DNA of 6,856 bases from Salinisphaera sp. UBA1666 (GTDB lineage: Bacteria; Pseudomonadota; Gammaproteobacteria; Nevskiales; Salinisphaeraceae): contig DCKU01000033.1 of assembly GCA_002320455.1 (NCBI GenBank), positions 1 through 6,856 on the forward strand. Direction: 5' to 3'. Shown here piece by piece: positions 1 through 5,979 of the stretch; the first letter of the stretch is position 1; each line of letters begins with the position of its first letter. The notes below the pieces were generated by a model. It was not told the origin of the DNA and made no database searches. It was given only the letters and a program-made list of their open reading frames with translations. The position numbers were made by a program, and so were the translations under genes.

Positions 1-746
1 CCAACTACCCTGACAGTGGGGGATGCGTCGTCGTCGCGTACGGCTTGCAAGCGGCGGTAGTATTCGTCCTTGGTTCGCACGATATGGCGGCTCATATAGA
101 GCACGGGGATATCGAGTAGCGCGTTTTTGACGAGATATAGGACGTTGAGAATACGGCCGGTTCTACCGTTACCATCGTAGAACGGGTGAATGCTCTCGAA
201 CTGGTAGTGGATGAGTGCCATCTTGATCAGCGGGTCAAGAGCGAACAATTCATCATCGTTTATGAAGGCTTCCAGATCGGCCATCAGGCCGGGGATCTGT
301 TCGGGCGAAGGTGGCGTGTAGACCGTTTCGCCATAGCCATTGCGTAACGCCGTACCCGGAATACGACGAAAACCGGCCGCGTTCTTTTCGAGCGTCGCCT
401 GTATCGTCTGGATATGACGGTTCGTGATCAGGTGATCATGGCGAACCGCGCTATAGCCGGTGAAGAGCGCTTCCCGATACCGGTGCACCTCTTTCGCCTG
501 CAGAGATCCAGTCGGTTCGGTCGCATCATCGCGAAAGAGCTCGTCATGCGTCGTAATGATGTTTTCGATCGCCGAGCTGTCCTTGGCTTCTTGTATGCCA
601 AGCGTGTTGATGAGGATCGACTGGTTCGGAATGGTGGAGGCGACGCCTTTTAGCTCGGCCAATCGACGCGTGGTTGCGTTTAGCCGCTTAAACAACGCGA
701 CCGTCTCAAAGCGATTCGTGTTCAAGCGCGTAAGTGGTGGGAGCAT
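1..746 (-). CDS. Fic-family protein adenylyltransferase (AMPylase), class II, C-terminus outside the window
   Basis: Enzymes of this family transfer AMP from ATP to a hydroxyl side chain of a target protein; this one is expected to be cytoplasmic. The frame runs from ATG at 746 leftward through 248 codons without a stop and leaves the window, so the 3' end is missing. The Fic active-site motif HPFYDGNGRTGR is complete at residues 187-198, with catalytic H187, F189, D191 and the GNGRxxR anion-binding loop. The substrate-side flap is recognisable near residues 125-146 (GFRRIPG to VYTPP). An N-terminal motif SSAIEN (57-62) fits the [S/T]xxxE[G/N] inhibitory helix, with E61 as the residue that would block productive ATP binding; having it N-terminal within the same chain defines class II Fic proteins such as Shewanella SoFic. 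That relative is about 370 residues with a C-terminal winged helix, so roughly a third may lie outside. No clear Shine-Dalgarno precedes the ATG. The target is unknown. Confidence 0.93.
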   Translation of the reverse strand, partial: MLPPLTRLNTNRFETVALFKRLNATTRRLAELKGVASTIPNQSILINTLGIQEAKDSSAIENIITTHDELFRDDATEPTGSLQAKEVHRYREALFTGYSAVRHDHLITNRHIQTIQATLEKNAAGFRRIPGTALRNGYGETVYTPPSPEQIPGLMADLEAFINDDELFALDPLIKMALIHYQFESIHPFYDGNGRTGRILNVLYLVKNALLDIPVLYMSRHIVRTKDEYYRRLQAVRDDDASPTVRVV

Positions 747-755
747 ACGTGTGAG

Positions 756-788
756 ACGTGTATATTTTTATCCAATTAATATACATGT
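756..788. repeat. Inverted repeat (11-bp arms, 10/11 match), candidate operator next to the fic-like gene
   Basis: The left arm ACGTGTATATT (756-766) and right arm AATATACATGT (778-788) are inverted copies with one mismatch and an 11-base spacer. The element begins 9 bases upstream of the fic-like start codon, so it overlaps that gene's leader or promoter. Its size and symmetry suit a dimeric repressor. Class II Fic proteins often carry a C-terminal winged helix, so self-regulation is possible, but that domain is not in the window. Confidence 0.6.
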
Positions 789-799
789 CGCGGCCGATG

Positions 800-827
800 T
801 GTATAGCAAATCGGCTACGTCTATACA
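800..827. repeat. Second inverted repeat TGTATAG-N14-CTATACA, candidate operator
   Basis: The arms TGTATAG (800-806) and CTATACA (821-827) are perfect inverted copies with a 14-base spacer. They share the TGTATA core of the neighbouring repeat at 756-788, and the two elements lie on the same face of the helix given the roughly 21-bp periodicity. This copy lies nearer the transporter gene at 878, so it could control that promoter. Confidence 0.5.
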
Positions 828-877
828 TAGCTAAAACGCTAGTGCGCTTTGGCTAGATTTCTGGGATAAGCGAGACG

Positions 878-2077
878 ATGCAAGCCGCGCCGACAAATGT
901 CGATCCACGCCGATTTCTGGGTGCCGTCTTCCTCATGGCCACAGGCGCCATTGGTCCTGGCTTCATTACGCAGACGACGGTATTCACGGTCCAGCTGGGG
1001 GCGGCGTTTGCGTTTGCCATCGTGGTGTCAACGCTGATCGATATCGCGGTGCAGTTGAACGTGTGGCGGGTGATTGGGGTGTCGGGTCTGCGGGCCCAGA
1101 CGTTGGGCAATCGGGTGGCGCCGGGGTTGGGCGGGTGTCTGGCGGGTTTGATATTCATTGGCGGGGCGGTATTCAACATCGGCAACATTGCCGGGGCTGG
1201 GCTCGGGATGAGCGCGTTGTTCGGGTTGGGGCGGAAGGTGGGCGGGCTGTTGTCGGCGGGGCTTGCCGTGGGCGTGTTCGCGGCGCCGCGTGCCGGGGCG
1301 GCGCTGGACCGCGCGGTGGTGGCGCTGGGTGTGTTGATGATCGGGCTGATGGGCTATGTGGCCTGGGTGTCGAGCCCGCCCGTTGGCGAGGCGGTGGCCA
1401 ACAGCGTGTGGCCTACGCAGATCGACTGGCTGGTGATCACGACGCTGGTGGGCGGCACCGTAGGCGGCTATATCACTTACGCCGGGGCGCATCGATTGTT
1501 GGATTCGGGCACAACGGGGCCCGCGGCCGTTGACTCGATCACGCGTTACTCGGTGCTGGGCATCGTGATTACGGCGGTGATGCGGTGTCTGTTGTTTCTG
1601 GCGGTTCTGGGTGTGGTGGCCGGCGGGGTGCAGCTGACGGGCACCAATCTGGCGGCCCAGGCGTTCGGGGCCGCTGCCGGCGATATCGGCCGCCGGCTAT
1701 TCGGGCTGGTGCTCTGGGCGGCCGGGATTACCTCGGTGATCGGCGCGGCGTTCACATCGATTTCATTCGTGACGGTTGCCACGACGTCGGCCGCTTGGCG
1801 ACAGCGACTGACCATTGTCTTCATTGCGGCCTGTGCCGTGATCTATGCGCTTATCGGCCAGCCGCCGCAGGTGATTCTGATCTTTGCCGGCGCGTTCAAC
1901 GGGCTGATTCTGCCGCTGGGCGTTGGGGTGCTGCTCTGGGTGGCCTGGCGGCGCCGCGATCTATTGGGCGGCTATCACTACCCGCGTTGGCTGCTCGTAG
2001 TCGGCGGGTTGGCCTGGCTGGTAACGCTGTTTTTGGGCCTCAGCGCGTTGACGGGGTTGGAGCGGTTGGCCGGTTGA
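878..2077 (+). CDS. NRAMP-like (SLC11-related) membrane transporter, 11 predicted TM segments
   Basis: This 399-residue protein is almost entirely hydrophobic, and I count about 11 membrane segments, starting near residues 13-38, 43-62 and 82-108 and ending near 370-392. The first helix opens with the family's GPG signature (G26-P27-G28), and the overall pattern matches NRAMP-related proteins of the LeuT fold. The closest kind I recognise is the group annotated as divalent metal transporters beside pxp genes, such as B. subtilis YcsG. By eye it lacks the metal-binding DPGN motif after GPG in TM1 (here the text runs FITQTTVFTVQLG) and the MPH motif of TM6, whose place is taken by GGTVGGYITYAGAH (192-205). 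A metal substrate is therefore doubtful; an organic substrate such as 5-oxoproline is an inference from the nearby operon. ATG 878 has GGGATAAG about 7 bases upstream. The gene converges on the ComEA-like gene, with a strong hairpin after its stop. Confidence 0.9.
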   Translation: MQAAPTNVDPRRFLGAVFLMATGAIGPGFITQTTVFTVQLGAAFAFAIVVSTLIDIAVQLNVWRVIGVSGLRAQTLGNRVAPGLGGCLAGLIFIGGAVFNIGNIAGAGLGMSALFGLGRKVGGLLSAGLAVGVFAAPRAGAALDRAVVALGVLMIGLMGYVAWVSSPPVGEAVANSVWPTQIDWLVITTLVGGTVGGYITYAGAHRLLDSGTTGPAAVDSITRYSVLGIVITAVMRCLLFLAVLGVVAGGVQLTGTNLAAQAFGAAAGDIGRRLFGLVLWAAGITSVIGAAFTSISFVTVATTSAAWRQRLTIVFIAACAVIYALIGQPPQVILIFAGAFNGLILPLGVGVLLWVAWRRRDLLGGYHYPRWLLVVGGLAWLVTLFLGLSALTGLERLAG

Positions 2078-2093
2078 TGCAGCGGCGGGGTGG

Positions 2094-2124
2094 CAAGACA
2101 CCTGCCCCTGGGACAGGTGTCTTG
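2094..2124. terminator. Perfect 11-bp inverted repeat between convergent genes, probable terminator
   Basis: CAAGACACCTG (2094-2104) and CAGGTGTCTTG (2114-2124) are perfect inverted copies around a 9-base loop; two further C-G pairs can form inside the loop after one mismatch. It starts 16 bases after the transporter stop and ends 16 bases before the stop of the convergent ComEA-like gene. On the plus strand it is followed by TTCGTT, a weak U-tract; on the minus strand no U-run follows. It thus best terminates the transporter transcript and may also block read-through from the right. A dispersed palindromic repeat is an alternative. Confidence 0.65.
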
Positions 2125-2140
2125 TTCGTTGACGCCCGCG

Positions 2141-2407
2141 TTACTCGGTCGAGTCGCCGACCGTGGCCGTCTCACGCAAGCCGTCGACGGTCTTGTCGCC
2201 GATGCCTGATACGCGAGTCATATCGTCGAGCGAGGCATAGTTGCCGTTGGCCTGTCGATCTTCGACGATGGCCGCGGCTTTGACGTCACCGATGCCATCG
2301 AGCTGCGCCAGCTCGTCGGCGGATGCGGTATTGACGTTCACGGCGGCGAGTGCGGCGCCCGAGACGAGCATCAGGCCGGTGGCGAGTGCGAGAAGTAGCT
2401 TTTTCAT
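2141..2407 (-). CDS. ComEA-like exported helix-hairpin-helix DNA-binding protein
   Basis: This 88-residue protein has a Sec signal peptide (MKK, then a Leu/Ala-rich core, cleavage likely after ALA at residue 21) followed by a single helix-hairpin-helix domain. The mature part opens with VNVNTASADEL (23-33), the standard ComEA entry, and holds two hairpins, DGIG (37-40) and SGIG (67-70), the backbone contacts for DNA phosphates. It probably acts in the periplasm, where such proteins bind incoming DNA during natural transformation; many genomes carry several single-domain paralogues whose role is untested. The frame is open upstream to 2479, but ATG 2407 is chosen because it starts the signal peptide and has a strong Shine-Dalgarno. 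The gene stands alone, 219 bases beyond the end of the pxp operon, and appears to have its own promoter. Confidence 0.9.
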   Translation of the reverse strand: MKKLLLALATGLMLVSGAALAAVNVNTASADELAQLDGIGDVKAAAIVEDRQANGNYASLDDMTRVSGIGDKTVDGLRETATVGDSTE

Positions 2408-2412
2408 TCGGT

Positions 2413-2419
2413 CCCCCTT
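2413..2419 (-). promoter_or_regulatory. Ribosome binding site of the ComEA-like gene
   Basis: On the minus strand AAGGGGG lies 5 bases before ATG 2407. It is the only good ribosome binding site in the region and fixes the start at the signal peptide methionine rather than at the upstream in-frame ATG codons. Confidence 0.75.
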
Positions 2420-2439
2420 GGACGATATTGGATGAACAT

Positions 2440-2472
2440 CACGGCTGTAATGAGCCATGCTCGACAGCCGTG
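2440..2472 (-). other. Leader hairpin upstream of the ComEA-like gene
   Basis: CACGGCTGT (2440-2448) and ACAGCCGTG (2464-2472) are perfect 9-bp inverted copies. Inside them GAGC (2452-2455) and GCTC (2459-2462) form a further 4-bp stem around CAT. The resulting RNA hairpin would sit in the untranslated leader, ending about 20 bases upstream of the Shine-Dalgarno. No U-run follows, so it is not a plain terminator. A protein-binding palindrome or an RNA stability element is possible. Confidence 0.55.
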
Positions 2473-2496
2473 GATTCAACCTAGAGGGGCTTATTT

Positions 2497-2568
2497 GTCA
2501 CTTGCAAGCCGCCAGTCGGCAATTTTTCTTATAAAAGCACCAAATCTGGCGAGCAAACAGTCACTTGC
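2497..2568. repeat. Pair of 9-bp direct repeats flanking the candidate promoter
   Basis: GTCACTTGC occurs at 2497-2505 and again at 2560-2568, exactly 63 bases apart, which is six turns of B-DNA. One copy lies just upstream of the candidate -35 and the other just downstream of the likely start site. The arrangement resembles two operator copies of a looping regulator. A chance repeat of this length within 150 bases is unlikely but not impossible. Confidence 0.4.
2528..2556 (-). promoter_or_regulatory. Candidate sigma-70 promoter for the ComEA-like gene
   Basis: On the minus strand TTGCTC (2556-2551) and TATAAG (2533-2528) are 17 bases apart, the optimal spacing, with a 5/6 match to the -10 consensus and 3/6 to the -35. 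Transcription would begin near 2521 and give a leader of about 110 bases that includes the hairpin at 2440-2472. Confidence 0.45.
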
Positions 2569-2626
2569 GGATGATTATTAAAATTGCGAGACAACGCGTC
2601 GTTGGTCCGCCCGGGGCTGTAACGCG

Positions 2627-4363
2627 CTATGTGACAGTGGCCAGCACGTCGCCCTGACGCACGGCGTCCCCAGCGGCAATCTTTTGTCGCGCCAGCGTGC
2701 CGCTCGTCGGCGCATATAGGGTGGTTTCCATCTTCATGGCTTCTAACACGGCCACGGGCTCGTCCTTTGCGACAGTAGCGCCCTCGTCGACCCGCCATTT
2801 GACGAAGCGCCCGTTGAGCGTGGCTTTAATCTGGCCGGCCTCGGCCGTGGACTCGTCGGCGTGTTCGGAGGCCGCGGGCGATTGTGAGGTGTTGCCGAGT
2901 GCGGCGAGCAGCGCGCCCGGCAGGCCGAGCTGCACGGCCTTGCCGTCGAGCTCGATGGTAAAGCGTTGTCGCGCCGGGCCGGCGCTGGCCTGTGCCAGAT
3001 GCTCGGAGGCGGCCAGCGTGTCGGCGAACTCGGTCTCGATCCAGTGGGTGTGAACCGCGAACGCGTTGGCATCGGTAAACGCGGGTTGTTCCAGCACGGC
3101 GCGGTGGAAGGGCACGACTGTGGGCAGGCCTTCGATGACCAGCTCGGCCAACGCGGCGCGGGCCCGGCCAATCGCGTGCTCGCGGCTTTGGCCGGTAACG
3201 ATGAGCTTGGCGATAAGCGAGTCGAAGTGCTCGGAGACGCACCCGCCGCTCGTGATACCGGTATCCACGCGGATGCCGGGCCCGGTGGGTGTTTCGAAGC
3301 GTGTGACCGTGCCGGGAAACGGCAAGAAGCCGCGGGCCGGGTCTTCGGCGTTCAAGCGGAACTCTAGCGCATGCCCGGTCGCCGGCGGGTCGTCAGTAAC
3401 TGACAGCGGCTCGCCCCGGGCAATACGCAGCTGCTCGGCCACGATATCCAGGCCCGAGGTGGCCTCGGTGACCGGGTGCTCGACCTGTAGGCGCGTGTTG
3501 ACCTCCAGAAACGAGATGAGCCCGTCGGGCGCCACCAAGTATTCCACGGTTCCGGCGCTGGTATAACCGGCCTCGCGGCAGATGGCCTTGGCGGAATCGT
3601 GGATACGCTGGCGCTGTTCGTGCGTGAGATAGGGGGCCGGGGCTTCTTCGACGAGCTTCTGGTTGCGTCGTTGCAGCGAGCAGTCGCGGGTGCCGGCGAC
3701 GATGATATGGCCGTGGCTGTCGGCCAGGATCTGGGCTTCGACGTGGCGCGGTGCCGAAAGATACCGCTCGACGAAGCATTCGCCGCGGCCGAATGCTGTA
3801 TTTGCCTCGCGCACGGCGGAATCGAAGGCATCAGCGATATCGCCCGCCTCGTGCACGATCTTCATGCCGCGCCCGCCGCCGCCGTGAGCGGCCTTGATGA
3901 TGATGGGCAGGCCGTGTTCCTCGGCAAACGCTTCTACCGCCTCGGCGTTATCGACCGGATCGGTGGTGCCCGGGGCCATGGGCGCGCCGACACGCTTCGC
4001 GATCGCTCGAGCCGTGAGCTTGTTGCCCAGCGCCTCGATAGCCTCGGACGAGGGGCCGACCCAGGTCAGCCCGGCATCGATAACCGCGCGGGCGAAGTCG
4101 GCGTTTTCCGAGAGGAAGCCATAGCCGGGGTGCACCGCGTCGGCGCCGGCGCGTCGTGCCACGGCGATCAGCTTGTCGGCGTTCAGATAAGTGGCCTCGC
4201 TGTCGTTGCCCTCCAGGGCATAGGCGGCGTCGGCCAGGCGGACGTGTAGGGCGTCGGCATCGTCGTCGGCGTAGACGGCCACGCTCGTCAGCTCGGCCTC
4301 GCGGGCGGCGCGGATGACGCGGACCGCGATCTCGCCGCGGTTAGCAATCAGCAGGGTGTTCAT
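2627..4363 (-). CDS. Fused biotin carboxylase / biotin carboxyl carrier protein, partner of PxpBC
   Basis: The 578-residue protein carboxylates its own biotin using ATP and bicarbonate. The biotin carboxylase part (about 1-445) begins with LLIANRGEIAVRVIRAA, has the ATP-grasp glycine loop HGGGGRGMK (160-168), QRRNQKLVEEAPAP (231-244, with K236), and the catalytic FLEVNTRLQVEHP (285-297: E287, N289, R291). A linker with Ala-rich stretches (about 445-510) follows, then a biotinyl domain with EAMKME (541-546); K544 is the biotin site. N234 replaces the His of E. coli AccC, as in propionyl-CoA-type enzymes. No carboxyltransferase of the acyl-CoA type is in the operon. The start overlaps the upstream pxpBC stop by 4 bases (ATGA), and GGAGG lies 10 bases before the ATG. 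Product databases would call it an acetyl-CoA carboxylase subunit; context makes a role with PxpABC more likely. An acyl-CoA carboxylase alpha chain serving a distant beta chain is the alternative. Confidence 0.94.
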   Translation of the reverse strand: MNTLLIANRGEIAVRVIRAAREAELTSVAVYADDDADALHVRLADAAYALEGNDSEATYLNADKLIAVARRAGADAVHPGYGFLSENADFARAVIDAGLTWVGPSSEAIEALGNKLTARAIAKRVGAPMAPGTTDPVDNAEAVEAFAEEHGLPIIIKAAHGGGGRGMKIVHEAGDIADAFDSAVREANTAFGRGECFVERYLSAPRHVEAQILADSHGHIIVAGTRDCSLQRRNQKLVEEAPAPYLTHEQRQRIHDSAKAICREAGYTSAGTVEYLVAPDGLISFLEVNTRLQVEHPVTEATSGLDIVAEQLRIARGEPLSVTDDPPATGHALEFRLNAEDPARGFLPFPGTVTRFETPTGPGIRVDTGITSGGCVSEHFDSLIAKLIVTGQSREHAIGRARAALAELVIEGLPTVVPFHRAVLEQPAFTDANAFAVHTHWIETEFADTLAASEHLAQASAGPARQRFTIELDGKAVQLGLPGALLAALGNTSQSPAASEHADESTAEAGQIKATLNGRFVKWRVDEGATVAKDEPVAVLEAMKMETTLYAPTSGTLARQKIAAGDAVRQGDVLATVT

Positions 4364-5979
4364 GGCCGTTGATCCTCCGGGCGGGTCGATACGGGCGGTG
4401 CCGGCGCCGCGAGTCTGAAGCGTAGCGTATCGCCGGGCGCGAGCTGTGCTGCGCGGTCGATATCGCAGCCGGCGAGCACCGCGATAACGGGATAGCCGCC
4501 TGTGACCGGATGATCGCGCAGAAACAGAATCGGTGCGCCGTCGGGCGGAACCTGTAGCGCACCGGGCACGCAGCCTTCGCTGGGCAGCTCGGACTGGGTT
4601 GCACGCCTTAGAACCGGCATATCGGCCGCCGCGTCGGTTTCAGCCGGCTGCAGGCGCAGACCGATGCGATCCGACTTGGCGCTGACCTGCCAGACCGTAT
4701 CGGTCAGCCGCGCCCGGCTGGCTGTGTCGAACCAGTCGTCGCGCGGGCCGGCAATGACGGTGAGCTCGACCGAGCCGTTGCCCGCCGGTTGGCGCATCGG
4801 CTCGGGATGGCCAACCGCCTGGCCGGGGCGCGGCGAGGCAATGGGCACTTCCGTTCCGGTTGTGAGCGCCGCCGGGCCGAGGCCGGCCAAGGTATCGGTC
4901 GCCCGGCTGCCTAGCGTGGGCGCGATATCGAACCCGCCGCGAACGCCCAGATAGGTTCTCAGGCCGGCAGTCGGCGCGGCCAGCGTGAGCGTCTCGCCCG
5001 CGTGCAGGGCAAATGCGGTGCCGGGCGGTGCCGCGCGCGTGCCGTTAATGCCGTCGATCGTACCCGGCGCGGCGGCACTGCTCAGCGCCAGCACCGTGTC
5101 CCCACGCGCCCGCACGCGCAGGCCACCGGCCACGGTTTCGATGACCGCGGCCTGCAAGGCATTGCCCACCAGGCGATTCGCCTGGCGCGCGCTGGCCTGG
5201 TCGGCCGCGCCGGAAGCCGCAACGCCGATATGCGCATGGCCGGGGCGGCCCATGTCCTGGATCAACGATTGCAGGCCGGGCGAGATGATTTCCAGCGCCG
5301 GGCCGTCTTTGGTTTCTGCGGCCGCCGTTATCTCGGGGGCAACGCCCGGCGCGGCGGCCAGTGTGTCCACCGCGCGATACCGGACCCGATCACCCGGTTG
5401 GAGCAGCGCCGGCTGCGCGCGGGAGATGTCCCACAGCCGTGCATCGGTACGTCCGATCAGCTGCCAGCCGCCGGGCGAGGCTTTCGGGTAGACCGCAGAG
5501 AACGGGCCCGCCAGGCCCACGGCACCGGCCGGCACGCGGGTGCGCGGGCTTTCGCGTCGCGGCACGGCCAGACGCTCGTCGCCGCCGGTCATATAAAAAA
5601 AGCCGGGGGCAAAACCGCCGAAGGCGGCCTGCCAGGGCTGGCCGGTGTGGGCCGCAACGATTTGGTCGGTCGACAGCCCGGTATGTGCCGCAACGTCGGC
5701 CAGGTCCTCGCCGTCGTAGACCACATCGATGGTGATCTCGCGCCCGGCCCGGGCATCGACCGGCGGCGCGTCGAGGCCGGCCAGCGTCGGGCCGGCCAAT
5801 CGGGCCTGGCGCGGAGTCGCAAAGCCGACGAGCAGGGTGGCCGCGGCCGGCACGAGATCGATCTGGCCGGGCAGTGGTGTGTCGCGCAGTACCGCGTTGA
5901 GCGCCAGGACCGTGGCCAGCGAATCGCAGAGCAGCAGCCGGGCGCGGTCGCCGGCCCAGCGGATCTCTTCGGGTTTCAT
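4360..5979 (-). CDS. pxpBC: 5-oxoprolinase PxpB-PxpC fusion (KipI/KipA, allophanate hydrolase subunit 1/2 family)
   Basis: This 539-residue protein joins two normally separate subunits of the ATP-dependent 5-oxoprolinase that opens 5-oxoproline to glutamate. Residues 1 to about 205 are PxpB (KipI/AHS1): note YDGEDLADVA (88-97), GGFAPGFFYM (121-130), PRRESPRTRVPAG (140-152) and SPGGWQLIGRT (168-178). After a short linker, residues 228 to about 525 are PxpC (KipA/AHS2): ISPGLQSLIQDMGRPG (232-247), ASGAADQ (255-261), YLGVRGGF (343-350), GPRDDWF (411-417), KSDRIGLRL (435-443) and PVTGGYPVIAVL (491-502). The combined length equals the two subunits together with nothing missing. The same pair forms the carboxyltransferase portion of urea carboxylase, which is why the adjacent biotin carboxylase matters. 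The ATG overlaps the pxpA stop by 4 bases, and its TGA overlaps the next ATG. The Kip names come from a sporulation kinase inhibitor in B. subtilis, a role not expected here. Confidence 0.94.
   Translation of the reverse strand: MKPEEIRWAGDRARLLLCDSLATVLALNAVLRDTPLPGQIDLVPAAATLLVGFATPRQARLAGPTLAGLDAPPVDARAGREITIDVVYDGEDLADVAAHTGLSTDQIVAAHTGQPWQAAFGGFAPGFFYMTGGDERLAVPRRESPRTRVPAGAVGLAGPFSAVYPKASPGGWQLIGRTDARLWDISRAQPALLQPGDRVRYRAVDTLAAAPGVAPEITAAAETKDGPALEIISPGLQSLIQDMGRPGHAHIGVAASGAADQASARQANRLVGNALQAAVIETVAGGLRVRARGDTVLALSSAAAPGTIDGINGTRAAPPGTAFALHAGETLTLAAPTAGLRTYLGVRGGFDIAPTLGSRATDTLAGLGPAALTTGTEVPIASPRPGQAVGHPEPMRQPAGNGSVELTVIAGPRDDWFDTASRARLTDTVWQVSAKSDRIGLRLQPAETDAAADMPVLRRATQSELPSEGCVPGALQVPPDGAPILFLRDHPVTGGYPVIAVLAGCDIDRAAQLAPGDTLRFRLAAPAPPVSTRPEDQRP
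4374..4378 (-). promoter_or_regulatory. Ribosome binding site of the biotin carboxylase gene inside pxpBC
   Basis: On the minus strand GGAGG lies 10 bases upstream of ATG 4363, within the last codons of pxpBC. With the ATGA overlap it allows both re-initiation and independent initiation. Confidence 0.6.

Larger units (their letters stand above)
747..877. promoter_or_regulatory. Divergent intergenic region between fic-like gene and NRAMP-like transporter
   Basis: These 131 bases separate two genes transcribed away from each other and must hold both promoters. The stretch 756-838 is strikingly AT-rich compared with the flanking coding DNA. TGTATA occurs at 759-764 and 800-805, and its complement TATACA at 780-785 and 822-827. 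Successive half-sites start 21, 20 and 22 bases apart, close to two helical turns, and alternate in orientation. I could not pick a convincing -35/-10 pair on either strand; several TATA-like hexamers coincide with the half-sites, so a bound protein would probably occlude RNA polymerase. A purine-rich stretch at 863-870 (GGGATAAG) is the likely ribosome binding site for the gene starting at 878. Confidence 0.6.
2480..2626. promoter_or_regulatory. Intergenic region between the pxp operon end and the ComEA-like gene
   Basis: This AT-richer stretch carries the candidate promoter and the direct repeats listed separately. A short stem CAACG/CGTTG (2592-2604) follows the operon stop, and on the minus strand an ATTTTAAT run lies 8 or so bases beyond it. 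It could be a weak intrinsic terminator of the pxp operon, but the stem is only 5 bp. A second short stem, GCCG/CGGC at 2508-2520, lies in the leader. No coding frame here looks real. Confidence 0.4.

Noticed and set aside
1..746. Fic protein as half of a toxin-antitoxin pair
   Set aside because: No small antitoxin gene with the inhibitory motif precedes it; the motif is inside the same chain.
414..834. Two overlapping plus-strand frames opposite the fic-like gene
   Set aside because: They are antisense to the conserved Fic N-terminal region and run into the operator-like repeats; neither has a recognisable domain.
1028..1492. Minus-strand frame opposite the transporter
   Set aside because: Low-complexity His/Arg/Pro-rich translation, no start context, antisense to a clear membrane protein.
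2408..2479. Upstream in-frame ATG extension of the ComEA-like gene
   Set aside because: It would bury the signal peptide behind 24 polar residues and pass through the leader hairpin; the strong ribosome binding site serves ATG 2407.
2592..2604. Intrinsic terminator of the pxp operon
   Set aside because: The stem is only 5 bp and the U-rich run is displaced by several bases, so I mention it only within the intergenic entry.
3599..4249. Plus-strand frame opposite the biotin carboxylase
   Set aside because: The opposite strand carries uninterrupted ATP-grasp motifs; this frame shows no family features.
4360..5979. Urea amidolyase / allophanate hydrolase as the function of the KipI-KipA fusion
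   Set aside because: No amidase (allophanate hydrolase) domain is present and pxpA is coupled directly upstream, which points to the 5-oxoprolinase group.
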